Assembly: GCF_011694815.1 (NCBI RefSeq)
Contig: NZ_CP050177.1
Coordinates: 3,027,001 to 3,091,000, forward strand
Source of the DNA: Streptomyces liangshanensis
GTDB taxonomy: Bacteria > Actinomycetota > Actinomycetes > Streptomycetales > Streptomycetaceae
Direction of reading: 5' to 3'
Length of the DNA: 64,000 nucleotides
The notes below the pieces were generated by a model, which was not told the DNA's origin, ran no database searches, and saw only the letters and a list, made by a program, of their open reading frames with translations. Position numbers and translations under genes: made by a program. Within the stretch, counting starts at the first letter, position 1; the number at the start of each line of letters is the position of its first letter. Shown here one piece after another: positions 1-8,547 of the stretch.

Positions 1-457
1 GACTGACAACTCACCGCTGGTCGCCCTGCTCGGTCTGGAGAAGCACGTGGAGGGCGGCTGGTTCAAGGAGACCTGGCGGACCACCGGGACGGCCACCCCC
101 GAGGGCTATCCGGGGCCGCGCGCCCACGCGACCGGGATCTACTTCCTGCTGCACCCCGGCGAGCGGTCGCGCCGCCACCGGGTGCGCTCGGACGAGGTGT
201 GGCTGTGGCACCGGGGCGGGCCGCTGCGCCTGTACATCGGCGGTACGAAGGACGATCCGTCGGGCGCCGAGGAGCACCTGCTCGGGCCGGGCGTGGAGAA
301 CGGCGAGCGGCCGCAGCTGCTGGTGCCGGCCGGGGCGTGGCAGTCGGCGGAGCCGGCCGGGGACGAACCGGTGCTGGTGACGTGCGTGGTCGCGCCGGGC
401 TTCGACTTCGCGGACTTCACGCTGGACCCGGCGGACCCGCCGCCGTCGGCGGGCTGA
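1..457 (+). CDS. Cupin-fold DUF985 protein (start codon straddles left edge)
   Basis: The frame is open from base 2 (T-D-N-S-P-L-V), and the G at base 1 fits the last base of an ATG. The gene therefore probably lacks only the first two bases of its start codon. The protein is about 152 residues with the compact beta-barrel pattern of the DUF985 cupins: GGWFKETWR near the N-terminus, then AHATGIYFLL, a SDEVWLWHRGGPL strand, and a VPAGAWQSAEP segment. Sugar-binding or epimerase-like roles have been suggested for such cupins, but no substrate can be read here. It is tail-to-tail with the next gene, 27 bases away. Confidence 0.8.
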   Translation, partial: TDNSPLVALLGLEKHVEGGWFKETWRTTGTATPEGYPGPRAHATGIYFLLHPGERSRRHRVRSDEVWLWHRGGPLRLYIGGTKDDPSGAEEHLLGPGVENGERPQLLVPAGAWQSAEPAGDEPVLVTCVVAPGFDFADFTLDPADPPPSAG

Positions 458-484
458 TCCGCGGGGGACGCGGTCCGCGGCCGG

Positions 485-901
485 TCAGTCGAGGACGGCG
501 TCCAGGGAGACGACCGGGAACTTGCGCGAGGTCCGCTTCTCGTACTCGTGCGCGTCGGGCCAGTACTCCGTCCACACGCCGTACAGCTCGGCCCATCGCG
601 GATCCGAGGGCCGTACGACGGTCGCCTTCGCCCGGATCGTGCGCTCGCCCACCTCCAGCGTCACCTCGTCCATCTCCGCGACGTTGGCGACCCACAGCGG
701 TTCCCTCTCCGCGCCGCCCTCGGAGGCGCAGACCAGGAGACTGCCGTGGTGGGTGGCGTAGACCAGGGGTTTCACCCGCTCGGCGCCGCTCTTCCTGCCG
801 ATCGTGTGCATCAGGAGCAGGTGCTTGCCCGCGAAGCGGCCGCCCACCACACCGTGGTGCGAGCGGAACTCGTCGATGACCGTCGCGTTGTAATCACTCA
901 T
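485..901 (-). CDS. Nitroreductase-family, F420(deazaflavin)-dependent oxidoreductase (Ddn-like)
   Basis: 138 residues, the usual length for the split-barrel Ddn/FDOR-A family of actinobacteria. The family signature LLLMHTIGRKSG lies at about residues 28-39, followed by KPLVY and a WVANV segment, and the C-terminal WAELYGVWTEYWPD region is typical. Members reduce or bind substrates with coenzyme F420 in the cytoplasm; the substrate is unknown. It lies downstream of guaA on the same strand but behind a strong hairpin, so it is probably a separate unit. Confidence 0.82.
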   Translation of the reverse strand: MSDYNATVIDEFRSHHGVVGGRFAGKHLLLMHTIGRKSGAERVKPLVYATHHGSLLVCASEGGAEREPLWVANVAEMDEVTLEVGERTIRAKATVVRPSDPRWAELYGVWTEYWPDAHEYEKRTSRKFPVVSLDAVLD

Positions 902-937
902 GTGTTCATGGTCCCCACGGGCATCAGGGGCCGCAAC

Positions 938-969
938 GCGGGGGCGGCGCCGTCCGGCGCCGCCCCCGC
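938..969 (-). terminator. Terminator-like hairpin after guaA
   Basis: A perfect 14-bp GC stem (GCGGGGGCGGCGCC and its complement) closes a GTCC loop six bases beyond the guaA stop. As usual in Streptomyces there is no U-tract. Confidence 0.65.
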
Positions 970-970
970 C

Positions 971-2558
<1,588 letters not shown>

Positions 2559-2640
2559 GGGCGGCCTTCCGGCGGTGGCGAGTGCGGGGTCCTGGGTCCC
2601 CTGGATTTCCCCTCGATTCTAACGGGGCCCGGGACGCCGC

Positions 2641-2646
2641 TAGACT
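2641..2646 (+). promoter_or_regulatory. -10 box TAGACT of the chorismate mutase leader transcript
   Basis: TAGACT ends six bases before the ATG of the leader peptide at 2653. That spacing would place the transcription start on or next to the A of the ATG, giving a leaderless message. No convincing -35 hexamer is visible. Inference from spacing only. Confidence 0.45.
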
Positions 2647-2652
2647 GTGCTC

Positions 2653-2724
2653 ATGCGCAAGCACTCGACCTTCGTCTTTACCTATGGCACCGGCCCGTCC
2701 GGCTGCCATGGTCGTGCTGCTTGA
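2653..2724 (+). CDS. Aromatic-rich leader peptide upstream of chorismate mutase
   Basis: A 23-codon ORF (MRKHSTFVFTYGTGPSGCHG...) with Phe, Phe and Tyr within five residues (positions 7-11). It is followed 21 bases after its stop by a near-perfect hairpin and then by the chorismate mutase gene. This is the layout of ribosome-mediated attenuation, as in the Phe/Tyr-rich leaders of enterobacterial pheA and pheST. Chorismate mutase commits chorismate to Phe and Tyr, so the control amino acids match the pathway. A GGCCCG segment in the ORF (2692-2697) can pair with CGGGCC (2751-2756) in the hairpin arm, a possible antiterminator. The function is inferred. Confidence 0.6.
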   Translation: MRKHSTFVFTYGTGPSGCHGRAA

Positions 2725-2743
2725 ACTGACAAGCGACTTCCCA

Positions 2744-2774
2744 GGCGCCCCGGGCCTTCAGGCTCCGGGGCGTC
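2744..2774 (+). terminator. Attenuator-like hairpin between leader peptide and chorismate mutase
   Basis: CGCCCCGGGCC (2746-2756) pairs with GGC-T-CCGGGGCG (2761-2772) across a TTCA loop: an 11-bp stem with one bulged T, extendable by two more pairs. It lies between a short aromatic-rich ORF and the gene it precedes. Confidence 0.6.
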
Positions 2775-2822
2775 TGTCGCGTTCGGGGCCGTACGGCCGG
2801 GCACGACCCGAACGAGGACACC

Positions 2823-3149
2823 ATGCCGGACCCCACGACCACGAACCCCACCCCTTCCGCGACCCCTTCTCCCGCGGCCGACACCACGGGCGCCCGCACC
2901 CCCGAGGCGGCGGAGCTGATCGGCGGCGCGCGGGAGCGCATCGACGCCCTGGACGAGCGGATCATCGGCCTCGTACAGGAACGGATGGCGGTCTCCGCGG
3001 CCGTCCAGCGGGCGCGGATGACCTCGGGCGGCCGCCGCATCCACCTGTCCCGCGAGAACGAGATCCTCGGCCACTACAGGGAAGCGCTGGGCAGGCCCGG
3101 TACGGCACTGGCGATGACCCTGCTGGAGCTGAGCCGGGGCCGCGCCTGA
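2823..3149 (+). CDS. Chorismate mutase, AroQ class
   Basis: Rearranges chorismate to prephenate, the branch point to Phe and Tyr. The 108-residue protein has a disordered Pro/Thr/Ala-rich first 30 residues, then the all-helical AroQ core: GARERIDALDERIIGLVQER (about 35-54), VQRARMTSGGRRIHLSRENE (61-80) and a final helix. The family's Arg, Glu and Lys/Arg active-site positions look present. It reads alone and follows a leader peptide and hairpin that probably attenuate it. The ATG is preceded by GAACGAGGACACC. The paired prephenate dehydratase or dehydrogenase genes are not in the window. Confidence 0.88.
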   Translation: MPDPTTTNPTPSATPSPAADTTGARTPEAAELIGGARERIDALDERIIGLVQERMAVSAAVQRARMTSGGRRIHLSRENEILGHYREALGRPGTALAMTLLELSRGRA

Positions 3150-3351
3150 CCTCGCACGCGCGTGCGGGCCCCGCCTCACCCGTACGGCGCGTGACCGGTT
3201 CGTACGGGCCTTCGTTGGACCGTGCGTCCGTGAGCGTGTGGCGTGCCGCACCGGCACGCCGTGGGACCGCGCCCCCGGCGCCCGTGACCGGTAGGCAGGG
3301 GACAGCAGCCCGGTCACCCAAGGCCGGGCGGTCCGGGGACGCCCGGGCCGC

Positions 3352-3369
3352 CCGGCCTGATCAGGCCGG
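3352..3369. terminator. Perfect 18-bp palindrome at convergent gene ends
   Basis: CCGGCCTGA/TCAGGCCGG is a perfect palindrome that includes the stop codon of the minus-strand GNAT gene. Together with the preceding CCGGGCCGCCCGG it can form a bidirectional terminator for the converging chorismate mutase and GNAT genes. Confidence 0.45.
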
Positions 3370-4200
3370 CTGCCACACCCAGTTGCGCCGCTCGTACAGC
3401 ACCTCGAACCCGGCCCGCCGCATGTTGTGCAACGAGGAGTTGTGCTCGCCCGGGGCCTCCGCCCCGGTCTCCGCCACCAGCCACCCGCACCCCGCCGCCG
3501 CGGCGGCCCTCGCCCGCGCGGCCAGGAACGCCGACTGCGCGCCCCGCCGCCGCGCGTGCGGCAGCGTCGCCGCGCCGAAGAACTGCGCCGCGTCCCCGTG
3601 CACGTGCATCGTGGCCGTACCGACCAGCTCGCCGTCCAGCCACGCCCCGTACGGATGCCAGCCGGCGCGGCCGACACCCCCGGCGATCATCGCGCCGAGG
3701 TGCTCCTCCGGCATCCCGAAGCCCCGCATCATCAGCGCGCCCCACTCCGCCGCGTCCCGCGCCTCCACCGGCGCGACCCGCACCCCCGCCGCGGGCCGCC
3801 CGGGCTCCTCGGCGCGGGCCAGGGCCTCGTCGGTCGGACAGGCGAGCTTCACCCAGGCCGAACCCGCCGACAGGTTCTCCCTCGCGCAGATCTCGGACCA
3901 GTCCTCGGGCAGCACGGAAGGCGCCAGCTGCAACACGGCCAGCGGCGTCCCCCGCGACCGGTAGAAGGCGCAGACCTCCCCGATCAGGTCGGCGGTCACG
4001 GGCTCCTCGAAGCCGAAGCCGAGCGCCTTGCTCCAGTAGCGGGCCGGGTCGTCGCGGACCGAGAGCGCCACGCCGCCCCCGATCCTGGCGGCGTCCATGC
4101 CGAGCGCCGCCCGCACGCCCGGGGGCGCGGCGAGCTCGCCGTCGTACATGGCCTCGGCCTCGGACAGTTCGGGAAGACCCGGGGGCAGGGTTGGCGTCAC
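3361..4200 (-). CDS. GNAT-family N-acetyltransferase
   Basis: A 279-residue acetyltransferase with the acetyl-CoA-binding turn RRRGAQSAFLAARARAAA at about residues 208-225, a preceding ATMHVHGDAAQFFGAATLP strand, and a closing HNMRRAGFEVLYERRNWVW segment typical of GNATs. The N-terminal half resembles a second, degenerate GNAT repeat. The frame stays open to 4245, but GTG at 4200 is preferred because GAGG lies about ten bases upstream and the protein then starts MTPTLPPG. The substrate is unknown. Confidence 0.75.
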   Translation of the reverse strand: MTPTLPPGLPELSEAEAMYDGELAAPPGVRAALGMDAARIGGGVALSVRDDPARYWSKALGFGFEEPVTADLIGEVCAFYRSRGTPLAVLQLAPSVLPEDWSEICARENLSAGSAWVKLACPTDEALARAEEPGRPAAGVRVAPVEARDAAEWGALMMRGFGMPEEHLGAMIAGGVGRAGWHPYGAWLDGELVGTATMHVHGDAAQFFGAATLPHARRRGAQSAFLAARARAAAAAGCGWLVAETGAEAPGEHNSSLHNMRRAGFEVLYERRNWVWQPA

Positions 4201-4333
4201 GGTGTACCTCACAACAAGAACACGGAATGCACGCAGCATAGGCACACCGATGTGACGTACGACACTTCAGGATTCTGTGAAGGTCACGACAACCATTCGC
4301 TCCTGTCACAGGTCATGCATGCGTTGCGCGAAA

Positions 4334-4377
4334 CGCGAGGGGCGCTGCACTCGGAGGGGGGTGCAGCGCCCTTCGCG
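4334..4377 (-). terminator. Long terminator hairpin after the GMC oxidoreductase gene
   Basis: An 18-bp stem with one G-U pair: GGGCGCTGCAC (4340-4350) with GTGCAGCGCCC (4361-4371), extended outward by CGCGAG / TTCGCG. It starts 30 bases beyond the minus-strand stop codon at 4408 and closes the operon coming from 7882. Confidence 0.75.
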
Positions 4378-4407
4378 TACGTTCACGACGCGGGCCGGGG
4401 CGGCCGG

Positions 4408-6255
4408 TCAGGCCGTCCCCGGCTCCGGCTTCCGCTTCGGCGGCACCTTGGGGACTTCCAGGAACGGCAGCCTCAGTGCGCCGAACGCCTCCGCCGGGAC
4501 CGCCGGCGACCGCGGCGCCACCGCCGCCGGCCGGACGTACGCCGCGCCCTGCTCCGGACGCGGGTCGGGCTCGCCCTTGTTGGGCCAGAGCGCCATCGCC
4601 CGTTCCGCCTGGGCCGTGATCGTCAGCGACGGGTTGACGCCCAGGTTCGCCGAGACCGCGGAGCCGTCGACCACCGAGATGCCCGGATGCCCGTACAGCC
4701 GGTGGTACGGGTCGACGACCCCCTCGTCCGGCGAGGCGCCGATCACGCAGCCGCCGAGGAAGTGCGCGGTGAGCGGGGTGCCCATCAGCTCGCCGACGTT
4801 GCTGCCCGGGAAGCCGTTGATCTCCTCGGCGAGCAGCCGGGCGGCCCGCGCCGCCTCGGGTATCTGCTTCGGGTTAGGCGCGCCGTGTCCCTGGCGTGCC
4901 GTCAGCATGCCCTTCCCGACGCCGCCCGGTCTGCGGTACGTCGTCAGGGAGTTGTCGAGCGACTGCATCACCAGCCCGATGATCGTGCGCTCCGACCAGC
5001 GGCGGTTGGACAGCGAGCGGAGCAACTGCACCGGGTGGGCAAGGGCGTTGGCCAGCCAGGCCCGCACCCGCCGGTCGCTGTGGGGGACCTGGAGGACGGA
5101 CAGCGCGCCCATCGCGTTGGAGCCCCGGCCGTAACGGACCGGCTCCACATGGGTGTGGGCGTCCGGGTGGATCGAGGACGTGATGGCGACCCCCCGGGTG
5201 AAGTCGGCCCTCGGCGTGCCGTGCCGGGCGCGGTAGCGCCGGTTGTCGGTCTGCGCGCCCACCAGGGCCTCGGAGTTGGTACGGGTCAGCTCGCCGAGCC
5301 GCGCCGGGATCCGGGGCAGCAGCCCCTCGTCCCGCATCGTGTGCAGCAGGGTCTGCGTGCCGTACGTCCCCGCCGCGATCACCACCTGGCGGGCCCGCAG
5401 GACGGTACGGGCGCGCCGCCTCCGCCTGCCTCGCGCGGCGGTCGGAACGGTGGTGACGCGGTGGCCGCCCGCCGGGTCCTCCGTGACGGCGACGACCGAG
5501 GTCATGGGGTGGACGACGGCCCCGGCCCGCTCGGCGAGGTACAAGTAGTTCTCGTTGAGGGTGTTCTTCGCGCCGTGGCGGCAGCCCGTCATGCACTCAC
5601 CGCACTCGACGCAGGCGCGGCGCGGGGGGCCCGCGCCGCCGAAGTACGGGTCGTCGACGGTCGCTCCCGGCCGCGCCCTGGCCGTACCGTCCGCGTCGTC
5701 GCCGTCCCCGAAGAAGACGCCGACCGGGGCGAGATGGAAGGTGTCGCCGACTCCCATCGCCTCGGCCGCCGCCCTCAGGTGGACGTCGGAGGGGGTGACG
5801 GTCGGGTTGAGCCGGACCCCGAGCATGCGCCGCGCCTGGTCGTAGTACGGCCTCAACTCCCCCTCCCAGTCGGTGATCGAGGCCCATTGCGGGTCCTCGA
5901 AGAACGCGGCCGGGGGTACGTAGAGGGTGTTGGCGTAGTTGAGCGAGCCGCCGCCGACGCCCGCGCCGGCCAGCACCATCACATGGCCGAGGAGGTGGAC
6001 GCGCTGGATGCCGTAGAGGCCGAGGGCCGGGGCCCAGAGGTAGTTCCTGAGGTCCCAGGAGTTCTTCGGGAGGCTCGCGCGGGTGAAGCGGCGGCCGGCC
6101 TCCAGGACGCCGACGCGGTAGCCCTTCTCCGTGAGCCGCAGCGCGGAGACCGCGCCGCCGAAGCCCGAACCGACCACGACGACGTCGTAGTCGTACGCGT
6201 GGTCCCCGTCCTCGCGCCCGTTCTCGCGCCCCTTTTCGTCCACGTGCTCGCCCAC
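4408..6255 (-). CDS. GMC-family FAD oxidoreductase (cholesterol-oxidase-like)
   Basis: A cytoplasmic flavoprotein of 615 residues. The FAD dinucleotide-binding motif VVVVGSGFGGAVSALRL is at about 25-41, after a charged N-terminal tail. The GAGVGGGSLNYANTL segment is the second FAD contact, and the C-terminus has the GMC signature GVNPSLTITAQAERA (about 540). Residues about 212-222 read CVECGECMTGC followed by RHGAKNTLNENYL, a CxxCxxCxxxC cluster I associate with the ChoD-like branch. The substrate is probably a sterol or other alcohol, but this is inference. The stop of the upstream aldehyde dehydrogenase gene is 13 bases away, so the two are an operon and may act in series (alcohol to aldehyde to acid). 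Confidence 0.85.
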   Translation of the reverse strand: MGEHVDEKGRENGREDGDHAYDYDVVVVGSGFGGAVSALRLTEKGYRVGVLEAGRRFTRASLPKNSWDLRNYLWAPALGLYGIQRVHLLGHVMVLAGAGVGGGSLNYANTLYVPPAAFFEDPQWASITDWEGELRPYYDQARRMLGVRLNPTVTPSDVHLRAAAEAMGVGDTFHLAPVGVFFGDGDDADGTARARPGATVDDPYFGGAGPPRRACVECGECMTGCRHGAKNTLNENYLYLAERAGAVVHPMTSVVAVTEDPAGGHRVTTVPTAARGRRRRRARTVLRARQVVIAAGTYGTQTLLHTMRDEGLLPRIPARLGELTRTNSEALVGAQTDNRRYRARHGTPRADFTRGVAITSSIHPDAHTHVEPVRYGRGSNAMGALSVLQVPHSDRRVRAWLANALAHPVQLLRSLSNRRWSERTIIGLVMQSLDNSLTTYRRPGGVGKGMLTARQGHGAPNPKQIPEAARAARLLAEEINGFPGSNVGELMGTPLTAHFLGGCVIGASPDEGVVDPYHRLYGHPGISVVDGSAVSANLGVNPSLTITAQAERAMALWPNKGEPDPRPEQGAAYVRPAAVAPRSPAVPAEAFGALRLPFLEVPKVPPKRKPEPGTA

Positions 6256-6268
6256 CCCCGCCGTCCTC

Positions 6269-7882
6269 TCAGTGCAGCCGGAACGCCTTCATCAGGCGCA
6301 GGCTCCGGGTCATGAGCGCCGCGTACTTCTCGTCGTCCATCCCGAACGCCGGCCCCAGCGGCAGGAGTCGCTGGTGCGCGATCGTCTGGGCCTCGGTGAA
6401 CTTGAGGATGCCCTCCGCCCCGTGGCGCCGGCCGAGCCCCGAGTCCTTCATGCCGCCCATCGGCGCCCGGACGCTCCCGTACGCCGCCGCGTAGCCCTCG
6501 TTGATGTTGACCGTGCCGGCCCGCAGCCGCGCCGCGATCTCGTGGCCCCGGCGGGCGTCCTTCGTCCACACGCTCGCGTTGAGGCCGTACGCGGTGGAGT
6601 TGGCCAGTCCGATCACCTCGTCCTCGTCGCCGAAGCGGTAGACGGAGACCACCGGTCCGAACGTCTCCTCCGCGCACACCGTCATCGGCGCCTCGACCCC
6701 GTCGAGGATGGTCGGCTCGTAGAAGTACGGTCCGACGTCGGGCCTGGCCACCCCGCCCGCGACGAGGGTGGCGCCCTTGGCGACGGCCTCCTCGACGTGC
6801 CGGACGACCGTCCTGAGCTGGTTCTCGCCCGCGAGGGAGCCCATGTCGGCGCCGTACGCGAGAAAGTTGCCGAGGCGCATGGCCTTCGTCCGGGCGGCGA
6901 ACCGCTCCACGAACGCGTCGGCCACCGACTCGTGCACGTACAACCGCTCGATGGAGATGCAGAGTTGGCCGGCGGAGGAGAAACAGGCCCGGACCGCGCC
7001 CGCGGCCGCCTTCTCCACGTCCGCGTCCCGCAGGACCAGCATGGCGTTCTTGCCGCCCAGCTCCAGCGAGGCGCCGATCAGCCGGTCGGCGGCGCCCCTG
7101 GCGACCTCGCGGCCGGTACGGGTCGAGCCGGTGAAGGAGACGTAGTCGGCGTGCTTCACGAGCTCCGGGCCGATCACCGGGCCCTCGCCCAGGACCACCT
7201 GGAAGACATCGGCGGGCAGCCCCGCCTCGACCAGCAGGTCACGGGCCCACAGGGCGGTGAGCGCGGTCTCGGTGTCGGGCTTCATCACCACGGCGTTCCC
7301 GGCGGCGAACGCGGGCAGCGCGTCCCCGGCGGACAGCTCCAGCGGGTAGTTCCAGGGCGCTATCTGCCCCACCACCCCCCGGGGCCCGCGCAGTTCGGTG
7401 ACCTTCGTCAGGGTCGGCACGGCCCCGGTGTGGCGTCTGGGCCGCAGGTACGACGCGGCGTGGCGCCCGTAGTGCCGGGCCTCCACGGCCAGGCCCTGGA
7501 CCTCCTCGTGCGCGTGCAGCCGCGCCTTGCCGGTCTCCAGCTGGATCAGGTCGAGCACCTCGGCCTGCCGCTCCAGCACCAGGTCGTGGAAGCGCAGCAG
7601 CACGGCGGCCCGCTGCCGTACGGGCAGCGCGGCCCAGAGCGGCTGGGCGGCGCGGGCGCGCGCGAACGCGGTCGCGACGTCCTCGGGGGTGGACTCGGGC
7701 AGGTCGGCCAGCTTCTCACCGGTGAACGGGCTGTGCCCGGCCGTCCGCCCGGACCCGACCACGCCGTGGGTCAGCTGGGCGATCACCTCGGGGGTGACCA
7801 CGTCGGCGGCGGTACGCGCCCCGGCCGGGGCGGGGGCGACGGGGTTGGTCCCGAGAGCGGCGGGGGCCTGCGAATCGGTCAT
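6269..7882 (-). CDS. NAD(P)-dependent succinate-semialdehyde dehydrogenase-type aldehyde dehydrogenase
   Basis: A 537-residue aldehyde dehydrogenase. The general-base Glu is in SLELGGKNAML (about 271-281) and the nucleophile Cys in SAGQLCISIERLYV (about 304). The cofactor segment VGQIAPWNYPLELS and FTGSTRTGREVA are intact, and the C-terminus has GGMKDSGLGRRHG. This branch (SAGQLCISIERL) is usually annotated as succinic semialdehyde dehydrogenase. The start is ATG at 7882 (MTDSQAPAALG); the frame is open 19 codons further. It is co-transcribed with the GMC oxidoreductase, so its physiological aldehyde may come from that enzyme rather than from GABA. Confidence 0.88.
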   Translation of the reverse strand: MTDSQAPAALGTNPVAPAPAGARTAADVVTPEVIAQLTHGVVGSGRTAGHSPFTGEKLADLPESTPEDVATAFARARAAQPLWAALPVRQRAAVLLRFHDLVLERQAEVLDLIQLETGKARLHAHEEVQGLAVEARHYGRHAASYLRPRRHTGAVPTLTKVTELRGPRGVVGQIAPWNYPLELSAGDALPAFAAGNAVVMKPDTETALTALWARDLLVEAGLPADVFQVVLGEGPVIGPELVKHADYVSFTGSTRTGREVARGAADRLIGASLELGGKNAMLVLRDADVEKAAAGAVRACFSSAGQLCISIERLYVHESVADAFVERFAARTKAMRLGNFLAYGADMGSLAGENQLRTVVRHVEEAVAKGATLVAGGVARPDVGPYFYEPTILDGVEAPMTVCAEETFGPVVSVYRFGDEDEVIGLANSTAYGLNASVWTKDARRGHEIAARLRAGTVNINEGYAAAYGSVRAPMGGMKDSGLGRRHGAEGILKFTEAQTIAHQRLLPLGPAFGMDDEKYAALMTRSLRLMKAFRLH

Positions 7883-7935
7883 GGGCCCGAGCGTATGCCG
7901 CGCCCCCACCCTTTGGGTACCCGGCAGTAACCACT

Positions 7936-8547
7936 TCACTTCTCCGCGAGCAGCGGGGTGATCACCTCGCGGAGACCGTCGGCGCCGATCGCCCGGAGCG
8001 CGCGGGCCGCGATCCTTCCCTCACGGTCGAGGAAGATCGTGGACGGGAGCGTCTGGGGGTTGAGGGTGCCCTTGGGGAAGCCGTCGAGTATCAGCTTGCC
8101 CGTCGGGTCGTACAGGCTCGGGTACGGGAGGCCGAGGTCCTTCTGGAAGGCGAGGGCCGGGATCCGGTCGGGGTCGCGGGTGTCGATCCCGACGAACGCG
8201 ACCCCCTTGCCCTCCGTCTCCTTCGCGACCTCCACGAAGTGCGGGGCCTCAGCGATGCAGGGCGGGCACCAGGAGCCCCAGACGTTGATCACGACCACCT
8301 GGCCCTTGCGGTCGGCGATGTCGAGCGGCCGCCCTTCGAGCGTCCTGCCGGCGAGCGCGCGGGGCAGGACCCGCTCCCCCGCCGGGACGACCGCGACACC
8401 GTCGGCACCCGCCGCGCCGCCCGTTCCCGTACCACCCCCGGACCCGCCGGCGTCGCACGCCGACAGGGCCAGCGCGACGGTGACGACCAGCGCGGTCAGC
8501 ACGGCGGTACGGGGGGCACGGGAGGCGCCCGTACCGGAACGTCTCAC
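7936..8547 (-). CDS. TlpA/ResA-like thioredoxin-fold lipoprotein
   Basis: A 203-residue envelope lipoprotein. Residues 14-30 are a hydrophobic signal followed by the lipobox LSAC with lipidated Cys31. The thioredoxin-like domain has VVVINVWGSWCPPCIAEAPHF with the redox pair WCPPC at about 89-93, and the cis-Pro segment LPSTIFLDREGRI. Family members reduce disulfides outside the membrane, for example in cytochrome c maturation. The GTG start overlaps the stop of the kinase gene as GTGA, so the two are translationally coupled, which suggests the oxidoreductase serves the same envelope-sensing unit. Confidence 0.87.
   Translation of the reverse strand: MRRSGTGASRAPRTAVLTALVVTVALALSACDAGGSGGGTGTGGAAGADGVAVVPAGERVLPRALAGRTLEGRPLDIADRKGQVVVINVWGSWCPPCIAEAPHFVEVAKETEGKGVAFVGIDTRDPDRIPALAFQKDLGLPYPSLYDPTGKLILDGFPKGTLNPQTLPSTIFLDREGRIAARALRAIGADGLREVITPLLAEK

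Noticed and set aside
3427..6315. 962-codon plus-strand ORF
   Set aside because: Runs antisense across two real genes (GNAT and GMC oxidoreductase); Arg/His/Pro-rich with no domain pattern.
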